Assembly (NCBI GenBank): GCA_002633005.1
Contig: NMRA01000500.1
Coordinates: forward strand, 65,615-93,605
Length of the DNA: 27,991 nucleotides
From: Phoronis australis
Taxonomy: Eukaryota > Phoronida > Phoronidae
Direction: 5' to 3'
Shown: piece after piece, positions 9,340-18,906 of the stretch
How positions within the stretch are numbered: the stretch's first letter is position 1
Layout of the letters: each line of letters opens with the position of its first letter
Program-made: the position numbers and the translations under genes
The notes under the pieces: generated by a model
Told to the model about the DNA's origin: nothing
Database searches by the model: none
The model's input: the letters and a program-made list of their open reading frames with translations, nothing else

Positions 9340-10078
9340 GAGGAAGAACTGTCCCACTTGCCCGAGTGTCCTGCGACACACTCCCACTGGAGGGTGATTT
9401 GAGCACCCAAACTGCTTACATCCCGCTGTGTGACTCGCTCGCTACACACCTGGCACCTTCTAAATAGCTCCAGTACAAGTCCACAACAAACTTATCAAAC
9501 TTAGGCTCACAGATCTGTCCATTGGATGACGAAATATCCTTTTCACTGGGTGTCAAACTGGGCCTGTATTCACCACCACTATTCATCATTGCTGCAGGGC
9601 TGCTTACAGGCTCTGGGCTAGAGACAACAGCACAGAGCAAATCACTGCTAGTTCCCGGAAGTGCACGCAATGGCGTACACTCGGAGGCACGGGTGACAGA
9701 TGAAGAGCCTCCAGTCACTGTGTATAGTGGCCACAGCTCACGAGGCTTCTCGCTTCAAAAACGCACTTCTCGGGGTTGGCGACGGGGCACTGCCGGGAAT
9801 CAACAGCAATGGTATGGTACCCTTCTTCAGGCGTTGTTTCGCAGGAACCTTCATCAATTCGGCGTACATATCTCTGTCGTAATCTGACGGCAGAAAATGC
9901 TTGCCACACACTCGGTAACCCTACACTGCTTTGTACGTTGCGTGGACAGGTAGCGCTGCGTTCTTCACATGAACGAGCTAGCCAAGTACGGGGAAGTGTG
10001 TCGTCCTTCGGAAAGCGACGCAAGGTACCCAAGGCGATTTTGAGACGATGAGTACATTCCAGCACGCAGCAACAGCAT
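9340..10078 (-). pseudogene. Broken THAP-domain transposase (N-terminal half)
   Basis: Read leftwards from about 10078, the frames give CCCVLECTHRL, then RRFPKDDTLPRTWL, then in a second frame VCGKHFLPSDYD (about 9894-9914) and KKGTIPLLLIPGSA. This is the C2CH THAP layout: C-x-x-x-x-C, an FPKD/W helix and C-x-x-HF. A stop follows. Further left, other frames show CQVCSERVTQ (about 9434-9458) and ECVAGHSGKW (about 9354-9388), a second Cys/His cluster plausible for the same transposase. At least two frame changes and a stop are needed to join these, so the gene is dead. The catalytic half is absent. The THAP domain would have bound the element's ends. Confidence 0.8.
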
Positions 10079-10345
10079 GGTGACTGATCGACTTGTAAAC
10101 AAAAGCAAACGACGACCGAACTTATCACAACTGAGGTATAACGATGACTGACTCGACAGCTCTCAGTCAGACCGTAATGAAAACAAATTGTTGTGAAACT
10201 CTTGCCTCCCAAAACGTCACTTCCGGAGTAGAGGACGAGAAATTAATCAAATTACGAAAAGCTGTAATTAAGTGAAAAATGTGTCTGGGATAATCAACGA
10301 ACCTTATTTTTGCTAAAAGTGACATGAAAAAAGGTTGCCTTCGCC
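10041..10345 (-). repeat. Right inverted arm of the fold-back element
   Basis: Mirror of the left arm. Here the arm runs without a break into the THAP coding sequence, so this side keeps the original gene order (promoter/5' UTR into THAP). The left arm is therefore the likely inverted copy. The first codons differ (ATG at 10078 is out of the THAP frame), consistent with decay. Confidence 0.9.
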
Positions 10346-10350
10346 TTTAA

Positions 10351-11360
10351 TAGAGAAGCTAGTATTTGGATGCAAGAGCCTGTTGTTTCACTAAAAGGAC
10401 TTGTCACCTTTTTAGTTATAAGTGGGATTTAAGCCTGTTGTATTTTTTGTCTGTGTTTCTCAAACAAAATTTGTCACTGGTTGTAACTGCGCCTGTCGTA
10501 AGTAATAGAACAAGCTGTAAATTTGGTAGCACTGATATTAGTTAGTTATTAATGCAGGCAAACATAATTAATATTGAAGGAGCCTGTTAATTTAGCATTA
10601 AAATGTGCTTATTTCATGTTTCACCCAGGTGCATGTGTACTGGCCTAAATCTTATCATTACGTATTGTTTTTTTATAATAAACTTGAAAAAAATCCAGGT
10701 TCCGAATTCTTAGGAGTAGTTCTTGCAGGAATTTTTTGTTAATCATATTAGACTTTTTGACCTTTATAGTGAAACATGCGTCAGCTGAACTCTGAGTTTT
10801 CTTAACACGATTTCGAGTTTAAAGTGACTAATTCAATTNATTTTGTGAGATCTCAGTGAATTTGCAATCATTTTGAATGTCATAGATTACAAGGCATTAG
10901 GTATTCAGCTTAGTAAACGTGCAAAACTTTCGACTGTGAAACAATGGTCAGTTCTGGTCATGTGAAATTCGTCAGTCCTGTGACCATTATTAACTTAGAT
11001 CAATAATGAAAGACTAGTCATGTGGCCATTTCTCCATTACACTGGTCCCCACCCTGCGATTGTCCTCTCACAACTATTCAACATGCTCTCTGCATTCAGC
11101 CAACAAAATGGAAAAGTAATTATTGTCTGAACACCTTTCTTAGGAGTGGTGGTTGTTATTGCACTGAAACTGGCATTTCTCTGGCATTTAATTTGCACAG
11201 GCTTACAGCGTGAAATGTCAAAAATATGATTTTGATTTGGTACATTCTTAACATTGCAAAATGACTAAACCCAGCAACTTGCGTTCATCTTGACAAGGGG
11301 CCACTTCCCAAACGACCGTTGGTTTTGGATTATGTTACATACCAGTTTTTGTCATTTTAT
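10351..11360. other. Intergenic, nothing recognised (one ambiguous base at 10839)
   Basis: AT-rich sequence with no repeat or ORF above chance. The N at 10839 sits in an AATT-rich stretch and may be a consensus ambiguity or a join. Confidence 0.5.
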
Positions 11361-12150
11361 TTTTATGCGCCCACATATAATATGTTAGTGCATTTGGCCA
11401 TCATCTCTGTATGTGGGCGTCCGGTGTCTGCAGCTGTATCTCCTAAACCGCTTACAGGATCTTGATGAGATTTGGCAGATGTGTTTCTATGAAGCTGGCA
11501 ACAGATGATGACGAATTTCGGACAGATCCCACTACCGGTGTGCCCCCTAGTGGCAGTTTTAGCTTTTTACGTTTACCTCAGTCTGTATCGTTAAAGATCC
11601 TCAAGGGATTTTTACGAAATTTGGCAGATAGGTATCAATTAGTAAGATAATGTTATATCCCGTTTTCGGACGGATTCAAGGTATTTTGCACCACCTAGTG
11701 ACCATTTTTAATGTTTTCTAATCTGTTTTTTGGTGTCTGCCCCTCTATCAACCAAAGCACTCTAAGGGTGATTGTTGAAATTGCCATATATGTTCTTAGT
11801 TTAAGGATGATTGACGATGATTTTCCAACGACTTTGACTGCTGTGGCGCCTCCTAGTGGCAGTTTTGTTTTTTGCGGCCATAGCTGTTTCTCCTAAACTT
11901 ACTGCAGGATCTTAATTAAATTTAGCAAATGTATTTATGTGATGATGACAACAAACGACGACGACTTTCAGACGGATCCGACAAATGCTGTGTCCCCTGG
12001 TGGCAGTTTCATTTTTTCCGTTTTCGTCTGCATCTCTGAAGTTCCTTGAAATTTGGTAAATAGCTTTCATTTAAATAATGATATGTTCTCGTTTCGGATG
12101 GATTCAACGTACTTTGCACCATCTAGTGGCCACTTTTATAAATAAATACA
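11360..12150 (+). repeat. Degenerate tandem array 1, ~125-155-bp units each ending in a GCCCCCTAGTGG-like box
   Basis: Units share AAATTTGGCAGAT, TCTATGA, GATGACGA, TTTCGGACNGAT and a closing box. Boxes lie at 11540-11556 (GTGCCCCCTAGTGGCAG), 11688-11704 (GCACCACCTAGTGACCA), 11845-11862 (GGCGCCTCCTAGTGGCAG), 11991-12006 and 12116-12132 (GCACCATCTAGTGGCCA). Two alternating unit types (GGCAG-ending and RCCA-ending) suggest a two-unit higher-order repeat. The left boundary carries GCGCCCACATATAATATG. It is non-coding; the short frames here are by-products. Confidence 0.8.
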
Positions 12151-13170
12151 AATAAGGACCCTAGAAGCACACCATTTGCGGTGCATTCTTGCATGGCACA
12201 TTTCAACGCTCCTTGTTGCTCTTGTTAATACTCTACGGTACCGTAGTCTACTTTGTTTTGTTTCCTGCCATGCTGCTTTCTTTTGATCTTATGTTTAAGT
12301 TTGAAGTCCCAAAACGGTGGCAGATATTGATCATCAGACAAACGTGGTAGTGAGCTCATGCCCACCGACTCATCTTCTCATTGGCTTTGAAGCTAGCCTT
12401 AGTCTTTACAACACCTGTATCATCGCCAGCTGATTGTCGTCATTTTGCATACTGTCGCGAATATCACAGTTTTCCTGTAGCATGTTACTCCTCAAATAAA
12501 ATAGTTCAACGTGACTGGGCGGTGAGCGCTGTCTTAAAAGCTATTGACACTTAATTTGGTCACCATACGTTGTTTTTATTTGTTGTAGTGTATTTTAGTC
12601 ATGTGCTAAAAGAATAAACCACGTGATATTGTTGATTAGGATCAGTGTTTGTAAATCCTCCTAGTATATCAATACTCACGGACATTTCGCTTCAATCTGT
12701 AACCAATGTTTGTAAACTTAACTTGTTGGTTCACCTGGTATTTTTCAAATTTGAAAATCATACTGTGTTGCTTACTACAGCTGAATACCATTGTAACATC
12801 TACTTTTAACAAAAATTATTGGTTTATACATTTTGAAAATTCACCAGTATGTGCAGGCATCACAACTGTCTGACTCTGGAGCCACGCACTCATTGATCTT
12901 GGTTAAAGCTGCCCAGTGCACAGGTGAAGAACCAGCAGTAAAAATTCCTGCATATCTTTAGAAGTTGACAGTGTTTTGCAGTAGAAGTGATGGTGCAGCA
13001 GGTTGTGAAAATTGTACAAAAACTAAAATAGTTATTTTGCTTTGTAGAGCCAGACCATGGATTTTGGAGATGAGTTTTGAACTGTAAGTATTTGCAGTTG
13101 AGTTAAGTGGCAGGGTCAATAACATGTATATATATATGGTCACCATTCAGATATACACATATAGAGTAGC
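12151..13170. other. Intergenic, nothing recognised
   Basis: AT-rich flank of the array. The only local structure is the 14-bp perfect palindrome CTACGGTACCGTAG near 12233. Confidence 0.5.
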
Positions 13171-13181
13171 TAACTGGCTGA

Positions 13182-13229
13182 ATATATCTATATCTATACA
13201 TCTAGATATTGATATAGATATAGATATAT
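13182..13229. repeat. AT-rich perfect inverted repeat (17-bp arms)
   Basis: ATATATCTATATCTATA at 13182-13198 is the exact reverse complement of 13213-13229, with a 14-base spacer. It is built from a degenerate ATATCT/AGATAT microsatellite. Confidence 0.85.
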
Positions 13230-13615
13230 AACCCCCTTTTGTAATTTTGAAAATGCGTTATCAATTGATAATCAGATGCTGTTGCTCAAATCTCTGAATG
13301 ACTTGAAACGTGCATGATTAGTGAAAGTGATGCTAGTTTTGAGTTGGCACATCGGGTGCAGGGATAGAACAAAAAGTGGTATGTCATAGTATTTTATATG
13401 CTTTAGTTTACCCTTTGTGTTTTATAGGTACAAGCAGTGTGCTGTTTTGGATGTCTGGGAGAAAACATGTGCCATCCTAAAAAGCTTTGAACTGTTTTTT
13501 CTGTTTACTTGATCCAATTTTTTGTCGTTTGGATACTGGCAGCTTCTTATATGATGTAAAGGTTAATTAGAAGAAACTTGTACGGTCAATCATTGCCGTC
13601 CAATGTGCTATAAGA

Positions 13616-13616
<1 letters not shown>

Positions 13617-13686
<70 letters not shown>
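13617..13686. repeat. (TA)35 microsatellite
   Basis: Seventy bases of uninterrupted TA dinucleotide. It is self-complementary, could extrude as a cruciform, and is likely length-polymorphic. Confidence 0.97.
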
Positions 13687-13689
<3 letters not shown>

Positions 13690-14274
13690 CATACCACTAT
13701 GCAGACTAGTTACCTCCTCCATGCCTAGAATGTAAAATTAGTGACACGAGCTTCTGTATTAAGAACTTATGTAAATCCTTCATATCATAATAGTGATTTT
13801 GAAAGATGTGCAAAGTAATTTCTACTTTCAAAATGCAAAATCTTGCTTTAAATATGAAGTTTTAACCCTCGCTTTAAGGCCACTGACTGCCATGATAGGT
13901 AAGATGAGGTCACATACTGATTGGATTCTCAGTCTTTGATGTCTATTCCAGTTGGCTTTGTTGGTGTTATTAGTGCCGTGATTTTCCGCAGATAAGCCCA
14001 CCCGATGAAACACCAATGTGCGTTTATTCGGAAAATTATGCCGAATGAACGCCCATGGGTTTTTATTTATGGTGTTACAACTTCAAGTGTCAAATGTCCT
14101 GATACCGGGGCATTTATTTGGAAAATATTCCTCTTAAAAGACCACTAAGCGTCAACTTTTTGTCCCAAATTCAATTTTGTGGAGCATTTATCATTTATAA
14201 AAATGAACAAGGTGTTGGTAAACTATGCATTTATTAACATAGAATTTAAACACAGAGTTTTAAGTAAAAATATG
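13690..14274. other. Intergenic with one short hairpin
   Basis: AT-rich sequence up to the assembly gap. GCGTTTATTCGG (14020-14031) faces CCGAATGAACGC (14041-14052), a 12-bp stem with one mismatch, followed by a further GGGGCATTTATTTGG-like sequence. This is probably a fragment of a MITE-like repeat. Confidence 0.5.
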
Positions 14275-14678
14275 NNNNNNNNNNNNNNNNNNNNNNNNNN
14301 NNNNNNNNNNNNNNNNNNNNNNNNNNNNNNNNNNNNNNNNNNNNNNNNNNNNNNNNNNNNNNNNNNNNNNNNNNNNNNNNNNNNNNNNNNNNNNNNNNNN
14401 NNNNNNNNNNNNNNNNNNNNNNNNNNNNNNNNNNNNNNNNNNNNNNNNNNNNNNNNNNNNNNNNNNNNNNNNNNNNNNNNNNNNNNNNNNNNNNNNNNNN
14501 NNNNNNNNNNNNNNNNNNNNNNNNNNNNNNNNNNNNNNNNNNNNNNNNNNNNNNNNNNNNNNNNNNNNNNNNNNNNNNNNNNNNNNNNNNNNNNNNNNNN
14601 NNNNNNNNNNNNNNNNNNNNNNNNNNNNNNNNNNNNNNNNNNNNNNNNNNNNNNNNNNNNNNNNNNNNNNNNNNNNNN
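14275..14678. other. Assembly gap (404 Ns)
   Basis: Run of 404 unresolved bases. Open frames drawn across it are meaningless. Confidence 1.
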
Positions 14679-16540
14679 AAGGACTGCCCATACAATTGAA
14701 AACAACTACCCCTTGTGTATGACTTCATCTTACATCTAGGTCAATGTGACACAGGAAATCCAGCAAGTGAACGAGACCCTTACTTAGAGAGAGGGTAGAA
14801 ACAACTGATGTTGTCAATACAAAAATTGACTGGGCATCATCATGAGAATGCAATGAGAAACATTTTTCATTGCACTTTAAGCATGTCATGATATGTATGA
14901 ACAACTGTTGGTGGGATGATGGTCCTGGGACAGTTGAAGTTTACTAATGCCAACACAACAGCCTATTCAATATTCAATGCTGTTGCTTAGGCTACAGGTA
15001 ATCATTTATGACACCTCATTATGTGCCTGTTGACTGTTGACAGCCCAGCCAGATGGCTCTATATTGTGTTGGCATGGAATGGAGTACTTGAAACTTACGC
15101 TTCAGTTCACAAACTTAATTGGGTTTTGGCTTGCATTTTTAGCTGTACTAGGTCTGTTTTGTGCCAATTGAAGTGTTTGCAGTGTTCTCCAAAATCTTTC
15201 CTTAGAAAGGGCTAATCTCCCAAAGCTTCAAGTTCATTGTGTAGGTTTTTGAAACTCAATGCAAGTAAGCCAAATTTTCCATGGCAAAATTCAATTTCTA
15301 TGCAGTGGCAAATCAAAACAGGTTGTGGAGAACACTGGTTTGATTTTATTTGTTTATTTACAGTATTTAGCTGTCTACTGTAGGGCCCAGGACAGCTCAG
15401 TGAAAAATTACTTTAATTACTCACTCGGTAATTATCCAAGACTTACAAATTGTGGAACATAGTGTTGTTTTTGTTTTTTTAATATTTACTCGGAAGATCA
15501 TAATTGTGGTGCATTTTAAATCTCACATATTCCAATCCTGTATTATTCAGAGGATGAAAAGTTGTTGATAGTGTTATACATGAGCTTTATTGCAAGGAAT
15601 TGTTTGTTACTAATAGGAACATGTTCTCTGTGAAGCCCACAATTATATTGTGTTCATTACATAATTACATTCTTTAGTTTATTGCCAGTTGTAGTCGATT
15701 TGCAAGAGATTAAAATAGGTTATTGGAGAGTTGTTTTTGTTTACATAATATTTTGGGCTGTTGGTCATTTAGTTATTGACACCTAGTGATAGTGTTTGAA
15801 GACAACCAATAAGAGATATATGAAAAAAATGTAGACATCAAAGAACACTGACAGGTAGCGTGAGGCAATTTGAAAAGTGTGGCAAAAACAATGGTGGGGG
15901 AGTTCTGTTTTTTTGCGGAGTTGTACACTAACATTGTCCTAAATTAGCAATTATCAAAACTGTTTCCTGTATAAAACAAATCCATGAAAACAATTGGTTG
16001 ATTTCTCTGAACAATTGCATTTATAAGTTGGTGAACAATATGAACACACTGGCAATTTGTGCTTTTGACCATAAAAATCGGAATCAATTTGCCTCCTAGT
16101 TGTCTAGTGGGAGTCAGGGTTTCAATCCTATCACCGTCTCTATCGTGTCTTGATAACACGCCACGGGAGACCCCTGGATTTCTGTGATAACTCGCATCCG
16201 GTAGTATGTATTTACTTTTATTTCACTGAAAGGGAGAGAAAGAAAGATCAAGACACATGGAAGCATGTAACAGACAGAAAATTTAAATCAAATAGAGAAT
16301 ATTAATCAACTTCATGTGACGAGGGTGGCCCCAGTTAAAAAACATTGAACAGGCGTCTGGCTTCGTCTCATACAGCACTCCAAAAGCGGTACTTAAGCCC
16401 CGTACCTCGAAAAAGGGGAAAAAAGAGGAAAATTGATATGTACCTATTATAAGTTGAGCAAACTGATTCACTGGATGAGGAATGCAAGGGTCCCGTTTTT
16501 GGCAATGGATAATGAAATCAACTTTACCACTTTTTAATTT
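14679..16540. other. Intergenic, one dispersed repeat, otherwise nothing recognised
   Basis: Contains dispersed repeat copy 2 (about 14918-15160). The rest is AT-rich with only short chance frames. Confidence 0.5.
14918..15160 (+). repeat. Dispersed repeat, copy 2 (inverted relative to 3955-4195)
   Basis: Shares TGACACCTCATTATG, GCCTGTTGACTGTT, TGTGTTGGCA, ACTTAATTGGGTTTTGGC and CTGTACTAGGTC with the reverse complement of the copy in the receptor-like gene's intron. Some changes and one ~15-base deletion separate them. Confidence 0.7.
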
Positions 16541-17290
16541 TTATTTGAAATTTGATATCCTTTTTATAAACTTATCTGCCGCTTCATAAAGGACTCGTCT
16601 CTCGGATGTGGACCGGTTAGTGGTATCCAAGGTGGCTGTTCCCTTTTTTTCTTCATATCCTTTCAAGAGGCTGCTGTCAGTGACCCGATCTATGAGTGGG
16701 TTCAAAGGCATATCGTAGCTCCTGTGCGTGCGTCCGTTTGTTGCTTTTACTTTGATTAGCACTGCGTTTAGTTGAGAAGTTTTAGTCATCGTCATACACG
16801 TTGAAACTGCTGTGTACGGCACGTGCGTTTGCAAAGGACTAGCGCTCCATATGGGCTCCGAGTCGGCGCTAATTTGACCGCAGCAGCAGTGTCTTATGAC
16901 GGAGGTGGCTTGACTGGGTTTTGCGGAACCTTTTGCCCCCNTGGGGCACACTGAATCCACCAAATGCATGAGTGTTTTTTTGTTTTTTTTTTAAATAAAA
17001 GGGTTGTTTACTAGTGACGAATAATATTGAGTTTTGCCTCAAGAATTCAAAGAACGGTGCTTTGTTTGACTTAGGAATTTAAAGAATTTAATAAAAGGGG
17101 ATTTAGTCGTACGGCACTCGTTGTCTGGATCTAACTGGCATTGAACACATTTATTTCCCGCCTTGTTTATTTTGAGTTGTGTAAGTTTGGGTGATTTTTT
17201 GTTACGTGGGTTTTGGCGGTATTTACTTTTTGTCAAAGTCTGTTGTGTACGCCGGACTTGGTCTGCACGCGTCTGCATAACGAAGACTCA
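16541..17290. other. GC-richer stretch with two minus-strand open frames, not supported as a gene
   Basis: Minus-strand frames of 142 codons (16969 to 16541, with an N at 16941) and 79 codons (17278 to 17039) lie in the same phase, separated by two stops. They contain no motif I recognise, and a frame of this length is expected about once by chance in a window of this size. An unknown exon cannot be excluded. Confidence 0.2.
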
Positions 17291-18055
17291 GCTGAGAGGA
17301 AATCACGAACATTTTATTATTCTCGGTAATACATCATAAATATTAATGTGTACATACATCTGGGTGTGCACTAACCAATCAGCGAATTATACGTGTTACC
17401 CTGCATGGTTCTACGTTAGTATATCCTGTATAAAATGAAGTGACGTGAAGACGGTCAAAACAGTCACGCTGTGAAAAAGGTTTTCACAGGCAAAAAATCC
17501 CTATTGAATGAATGGGATACCAATAATTACAGATAATGCTAAGTTGAATGCGATGGACAAGATACAAGAAAGACGACATTGCAGTAAGAACTGACAAACC
17601 GACTCCCGGCAACAAGCCGGTCCCGTTTGACATGACTGGATTTCAAAGGATAAGTATTTTAGTTTCACAACAGCACACCTCGTAAAAACAGTCTCAATTC
17701 GGGAATTTCTGAAATAGGACCATCCAAAAGTACGCCCAGTAAGTTTTTTTTTCTGAAGTTTTTCCCAAAGTACTCCCATGGGCGCATATCGGGATTGTTT
17801 GCATGTTTTGAAAATCTGGTGGGTTGTTCTAATCTCATAGGTCAGTCCTATTTATGGAAAATTTTGTTTGTTTTACACGGCAAGACATTATGTTTTACTA
17901 AAAGTTCCCGATTTCATTTGGCGACCTGTAGTAGGCCTACTGATCGACAGAGCATGGTTTGGCCACTGGACAGTTTAACGCGGGCTGAATGCGAAATAAG
18001 CGTCATAGGTCTTCCTGCAGGATTATGAGGCACACGTAGGCCTAACCCCTCGGTT
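17291..18055. other. Intergenic, nothing recognised
   Basis: No KH1 exon or other recognisable coding sequence is found upstream of the KH-domain copy on the plus strand. Confidence 0.5.
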
Positions 18056-18064
18056 GGCTGGATC

Positions 18065-18119
18065 ATGGGGGCGGCGCACCATAGGGGTGGGGGGCGGCTA
18101 TAGCCCCCCACCTTTTTCA
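18065..18119. repeat. GC-rich hairpin, probable MITE end
   Basis: GGTGGGGGGC and GCCCCCCACC form a 10-bp perfect stem around a 7-base loop, preceded by GGGGGCGGCGCACC. G/C-rich terminal tracts of this type are usual in hAT-like MITEs. It ends at the ambiguous base 18120, immediately before the KH-coding sequence. Confidence 0.4.
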
Positions 18120-18129
18120 NGTAATACAG

Positions 18130-18896
18130 ATCATGATCTGAACTTGATGGTGTTTTCAAACCTGATTGGAGCAATCATTGGTAAAGGTAGGCAATGACCA
18201 TCGCCTCTGTTGGCCCGAAGCTGCTTCGGGCCAACAGAGGCGATGGTCATTGCCTATGGTAAAGGTGGCTCCAGGGTGGAAAGTCTGCGACAGGCTACAG
18301 GTGCTAGTATCAAAGTGCATTCCGAGTGTTTACCTGGTTCTTCAGATCGAGTTGTAAACATACATGGATCACTTGAAATGGTTATGAGTTGTGTAGATAA
18401 AATTCTGCATATCTACAATGAAAATCAGCATGGTGTGGGGCTGAGTCGGAGCTATATTCCACCAACGCCCAAACGTCAGCGAATATCCAGCAATGGTAAT
18501 GAGCCAACAGTTGTTCGTCAATCGGGAAGCCTTCTCAATGATGCTAGCTTGGACAAACCGGGTATACTTGGAGCCTTTGGCCAAATGAACAGACCAAGCT
18601 TGCTTAATGAAGACTTTGGAATGGGATTTGGGTTCGGATTGGATGATTATGCTGACTGTTTTGGTAATATTCAAAAATGTGAGGTTACCATATCCAATCA
18701 GTTTGTTGGCTTCATCATTGGAAGAGGTGGTGATCGCATTCGAGACATACGTATACAGTCAAAGGCGTCTATTGTGATAGACAACTCTGAGCCAGATAAA
18801 GAGGAGCGGACCATCGCAATAACAGGAACTAAACAACAAATTGATTTCGCGCAATGGCTGATGAGGAAGGCTGTGCATGTAGCTTCTCATCCGTAA
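18130..18896 (+). pseudogene. 5'-truncated, intron-free PCBP/hnRNP K-type KH protein copy (KH2-linker-KH3)
   Basis: Frame from about 18130: DLNLMVFSNLIGAIIGKG, then a palindromic insertion, then GKGGSRVESLRQATGASIKV and LPGSSDRVVNIHG, a complete KH domain with a GKGG loop. A ~110-residue linker contains PPTPKRQR (a possible nuclear signal) and a Gly/Phe-rich GMGFGFGLDDY. A second KH follows (FVGFIIGRGGDRIRDIR, then ERTIAITGTKQQIDFAQWLM), and the frame ends at TAA 18894-18896. Spacing and the position of the stop match KH2 and KH3 of the PCBP/hnRNP K family, which bind C-rich single-stranded RNA; KH1 is missing. Two KH domains without an intron suggest a processed copy, but a large 3' exon is possible. 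The insertion adds 78 bp (26 codons, frame kept) with a TGA at 18195-18197 and a new in-frame ATG at 18243, leaving a 217-codon ORF. The downstream frame is otherwise intact, so decay is recent or selection persists. Confidence 0.75.
18179..18265. mobile_element. Perfect 69-bp palindrome with 9-bp target duplication, inside the KH GXXG codons
   Basis: Arms 18188-18221 and 18223-18256 (34 bp each, one central base) are exact reverse complements, ending TAGGCAATGACC... and ...GGTCATTGCCTA. TGGTAAAGG stands on both sides (18179-18187 and 18257-18265) and should occur once in the KH sequence. This is the footprint of a transposition event by a tiny fold-back/MITE-like element. Nine-base duplications are known for Mutator-type and fold-back elements among others, so the family is open. 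Confidence 0.8.
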
Positions 18897-18906
18897 CAAA
18901 TTGAGG

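Larger units (their letters stand above)
9022..10350. mobile_element. Fold-back, Kolobok-like DNA transposon with TTTAA duplication
   Basis: The element spans 9027-10345 and is flanked by TTTAA at 9022-9026 and 10346-10350. Termini are GGCAAAGGCAATC on the left and, reverse-complemented, GGCGAAGGCAACC on the right. Inverted arms of about 306 bp (9027-9333 and 10041-10345) share long blocks such as ACTCCGGAAGTGACGTTTTG and TTCGGTCGTCGTTTGCTTTT. The ~707-bp centre holds a broken minus-strand THAP-type transposase gene. A TTAA-type target plus a THAP transposase is the combination known for Kolobok transposons. Each arm includes the start of the THAP coding region, so the element looks like an internally deleted copy capped by an inverted copy of its own 5' end. 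It cannot encode a working transposase. Confidence 0.85.

Noticed and set aside
9522-10051. Plus-strand frames of 91-121 codons in the fold-back element
   Set aside because: They are antisense shadows of the THAP-derived sequence, whose motifs (FPKD, C-x-x-HF) are on the minus strand.
14179-14739. Open frames of 143-186 codons on both strands
   Set aside because: They run through the 404-N assembly gap and contain almost no real sequence.
16541-17278. Minus-strand frames of 142 and 79 codons in the same phase
   Set aside because: No motif, two stops and an A-rich stretch between them, an N inside, and a length that chance alone can produce in 28 kb of six frames.
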